6,798 bases of DNA from Planctomycetes bacterium SM23_32. GTDB taxonomy: Bacteria > Planctomycetota > Brocadiia > SM23-32. Below are positions 4,900-6,798 of the stretch, in pieces. The DNA is taken from NCBI GenBank assembly GCA_001303885.1, contig LJUE01000131.1, positions 1 to 6,798 on the forward strand, in the 5' to 3' direction. The notes beneath the pieces were generated by a model. That model saw nothing but the letters and a program-made list of their open reading frames with translations, was not told the origin of the DNA and ran no database searches. Position numbers and translations under genes: made by a program. The stretch's first letter is position 1; every line of letters begins with the position of its first letter.

Positions 4900-6798
4900 T
4901 CACCCCGCCTCCCCTTGTTTGAACGCCGCCTCGCCCGGCGCGAGCGTCATCGGTCCGGACGGCGTCTCGAAGGTGATGGGTTCGGAGGCGATGCAGGCGT
5001 AGACGGTGCCAGTCCGCCCGTCGGGCGACCGCCAGGCGCTGTGCAGCACGGCGGGGAACGCCAGCGTCATCTGCTCCCTGGTGTGCCAGTCGTAGAAGGT
5101 CACTTCCACCTGCGGCACGTCAAGCGCCGGCGCCGCCGTCCTCTGTCCGAGGACCAGGAAGTCGCGCGCCGGCCCGCGCCACAGCTCGCAGTGCCCTTTG
5201 AGCAGGCGCTGCTGCGCCTGGTGCGTCGAGCCCGGCTCATACCACCGGCCCCACACCGCCACGCCCGGCGCCTTGCCGCAGACGAGGTTCATCGCCTGCT
5301 CGTAGACGGCCGTGCGGGAGTCGTGGTGGGTCACGGAGCAGGAGTCCCCGCCGTAGCCGTGCACGTAGTCGTGATAGACGTGCGCGAACAAGGGGACGCC
5401 CACCGTGCCCGCCCCGTCCCGGGGCCAGCGGCCCTGCATGTAGTCGCGGGCGTGGTAGGTGTCCATAAGCGGGATGAAGTACTCGGCCGGCTCCTCGATG
5501 GAGAAGGCGAAGTCGGGGTCGCGCGCCCGGCCCCGGCGGCGTATCTCGGCGAACACGTCGTAGAGCGCCCGGGCGCACCAGTTGCCGCCGCCGGGCGGGT
5601 GGCCGTGGAGCGGGCTGTAGCACGGCGGCAGCCCGCCGCCCACTATCTGGTCCACCTGCACGCAGTCAATGCCCAGCTCCTGGCAGCGCAGCGACGAGCC
5701 CACCAGTATCTCGCGCGCCAGCGGAGTGGCGGCGCAGACCTGCGCGTGCCGGCCGACGTCCCTGTCCGGCTCGCCGTACATGACCGCCTCGCCGGATGCG
5801 TCGGCGATGGCGGAGGGGCGGGCGCGCTCGTTGAACGCCGCCTCGTCGTCCACCACGTTGCCCTGGAACTCCTTGTGGAGCGTCCACCTCAGCCCGGACA
5901 GGAAGACGAGGGTGCGATGGCCGTGCGCGTGGAGGCCGCCCGTCGCCTGCCGGAAGGCGACCGTCCCGCCGTAGGGGGGGAAGTAGTCGGGCGTGACCCA
6001 CGGCCCCCGCTTCTCCCAGCTCATCAGCATGAACGTCACCGGCTCGCCGAGCACCTGCCGCCAGGCCTCGGCCTGGTAGACGACCCTGTCGAGCTGGTTG
6101 ACCTCCTGCCCGTCTTCGGACCGCGCCCGCAGCGTGAACGTGTAGAAGAGCGACGGCTCCGCGAGCCAGGCGGGCACGTCGCCGGTTCGCACGCGTTCGG
6201 CCAGTGTGGCGCGGCACCACGGCTGACGCACGGCCCACCGGCGGTAGATGCCGGCCGCGTCCTCCCAACGCGTCCTGCCGGCCTCGGCCCCGCGGAAGGT
6301 CGTGATGGCCGCCTCGTACGGCAGGGCCCATTCCTCCCGGGGCACCTGCTCGGCAAGGTGCACGGCGCTCAGGTGCAGGTCCTCCGCCCATCGGCGGGCG
6401 AAGATCCGCTTGGCGTACCCCTGCGCGTCATGGCAGGCCAGGTACACGCCGGCCGCCGGGTCGAACGCCGCCAGCATCTGCATGGACGCGGTGCCGGGAT
6501 ACTGCAGGTCGCGGTAGAGGCCGTTCGCCAGCGGGTCCCTCACGACGCACCCGTCGCAGTAGGGCAGCAGGACGGCGTCGTCCTCGGGCGCGTCCCCGAT
6601 CGGGAGCCTCACCGGCAGCAGGGGGAAACGCACCGAGGCGAGCGTCATCTCGGAGGCGCAACGCACGGAGATGCTGCCGAGGATGAGGCCGCTCTCCGGC
6701 TCCGTGCGGAACCGGCACGTCACGCTGACCCCGGCCTGCCCGTGATCGGCGGCGTCCACGATGAGGGCGTCGTCGCGGAGTTCCACGACGACACCCGC
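4900..6798 (-). CDS. DUF6259-type glycosidase-like TIM-barrel protein, 5' partial
   Basis: The frame is open from the right edge to a TGA at 4900-4902, giving 632 visible residues, numbered here from the edge. A GTG at 6784-6786 is in frame, but four codons before it are open and no ribosome site can be judged, so the true start probably lies outside. Layout: an N-terminal beta-sandwich-like part, then a TIM barrel beginning near 259 with MSWEKRGPW and a following DYFPPYGG. Next come VFLSGLRW, GIDCVQVDQIVGG (Asp378, Asp383), FAFSIEEPAEYF (Glu435-436) and HVYHDYVHGYGGDS (Asp477). A C-terminal beta domain finishes the protein. From memory these motifs match DUF6259, a family resembling clan-D-like glycoside hydrolases. 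Asp383 at a strand end and Glu435 or Glu436 are candidate catalytic residues by analogy only. No experimentally proven substrate is known to me; carbohydrate breakdown is the likely role. No signal peptide can be assessed because the N-terminus is missing. Confidence 0.8.
   Translation of the reverse strand, partial: AGVVVELRDDALIVDAADHGQAGVSVTCRFRTEPESGLILGSISVRCASEMTLASVRFPLLPVRLPIGDAPEDDAVLLPYCDGCVVRDPLANGLYRDLQYPGTASMQMLAAFDPAAGVYLACHDAQGYAKRIFARRWAEDLHLSAVHLAEQVPREEWALPYEAAITTFRGAEAGRTRWEDAAGIYRRWAVRQPWCRATLAERVRTGDVPAWLAEPSLFYTFTLRARSEDGQEVNQLDRVVYQAEAWRQVLGEPVTFMLMSWEKRGPWVTPDYFPPYGGTVAFRQATGGLHAHGHRTLVFLSGLRWTLHKEFQGNVVDDEAAFNERARPSAIADASGEAVMYGEPDRDVGRHAQVCAATPLAREILVGSSLRCQELGIDCVQVDQIVGGGLPPCYSPLHGHPPGGGNWCARALYDVFAEIRRRGRARDPDFAFSIEEPAEYFIPLMDTYHARDYMQGRWPRDGAGTVGVPLFAHVYHDYVHGYGGDSCSVTHHDSRTAVYEQAMNLVCGKAPGVAVWGRWYEPGSTHQAQQRLLKGHCELWRGPARDFLVLGQRTAAPALDVPQVEVTFYDWHTREQMTLAFPAVLHSAWRSPDGRTGTVYACIASEPITFETPSGPMTLAPGEAAFKQGEAG

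Noticed and set aside
5666..6391. A 241-codon minus-strand frame inside the DUF6259-type gene
   Set aside because: It is arginine- and proline-rich shadow sequence. The other frame is continuous for over 630 codons with family motifs.
1..6798. An uncharacterised defence, mobile or multi-gene system
   Set aside because: No nuclease, integrase, reverse transcriptase, toxin or phage-like gene is visible, and the genes fall into separate, divergently or convergently arranged units.

Overview
The window is GC-rich DNA with dense, long open frames and no RNA genes, transposases, CRISPR arrays or phage genes that I can recognise. The gene mix is a DUF6259-type glycosidase-like protein, carboxypeptidase-regulatory-like beta domains, and the start of a gene resembling a sugar-phosphate isomerase. 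This mix is typical of Planctomycetota and related lineages such as Lentisphaerota, Hydrogenedentota and Armatimonadota. That assignment is inferred from gene flavour only; there is no phylogenetic marker here.

Layout. (1) Positions 1-756, plus strand: the 3' part of a protein with beta-sandwich carboxypeptidase-regulatory-like repeats. (2) 761-1639, minus strand: an EamA/DMT-family membrane transporter, convergent with gene 1 and only 4 bp away. (3) 1640-1815: a divergent intergenic region with a recognisable promoter on each strand. (4) 1816-4632, plus strand: a complete P2-like cation-transporting P-type ATPase of 938 residues with an unusual set of ion-site residues. (5) 4654-4776: a 40-codon remnant whose first ~23 residues look like the start of a sugar-phosphate isomerase/epimerase, followed by an unrelated tail. 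(6) 4777-4899: a short convergent intergenic region with a GC hairpin and two abutting 21-bp repeats that can each fold. (7) 4900-6798, minus strand: the C-terminal 632 residues of a DUF6259-type TIM-barrel protein whose start lies beyond the right edge.

Functional links are weak. The ATPase and the EamA carrier are divergently expressed membrane transporters. The isomerase-like remnant and the DUF6259 protein both suggest carbohydrate catabolism nearby. I see no coherent new multi-gene system. The most unusual items are the altered ion-binding residues of the ATPase, the truncated gene directly downstream of it, and the tandem hairpin repeats.
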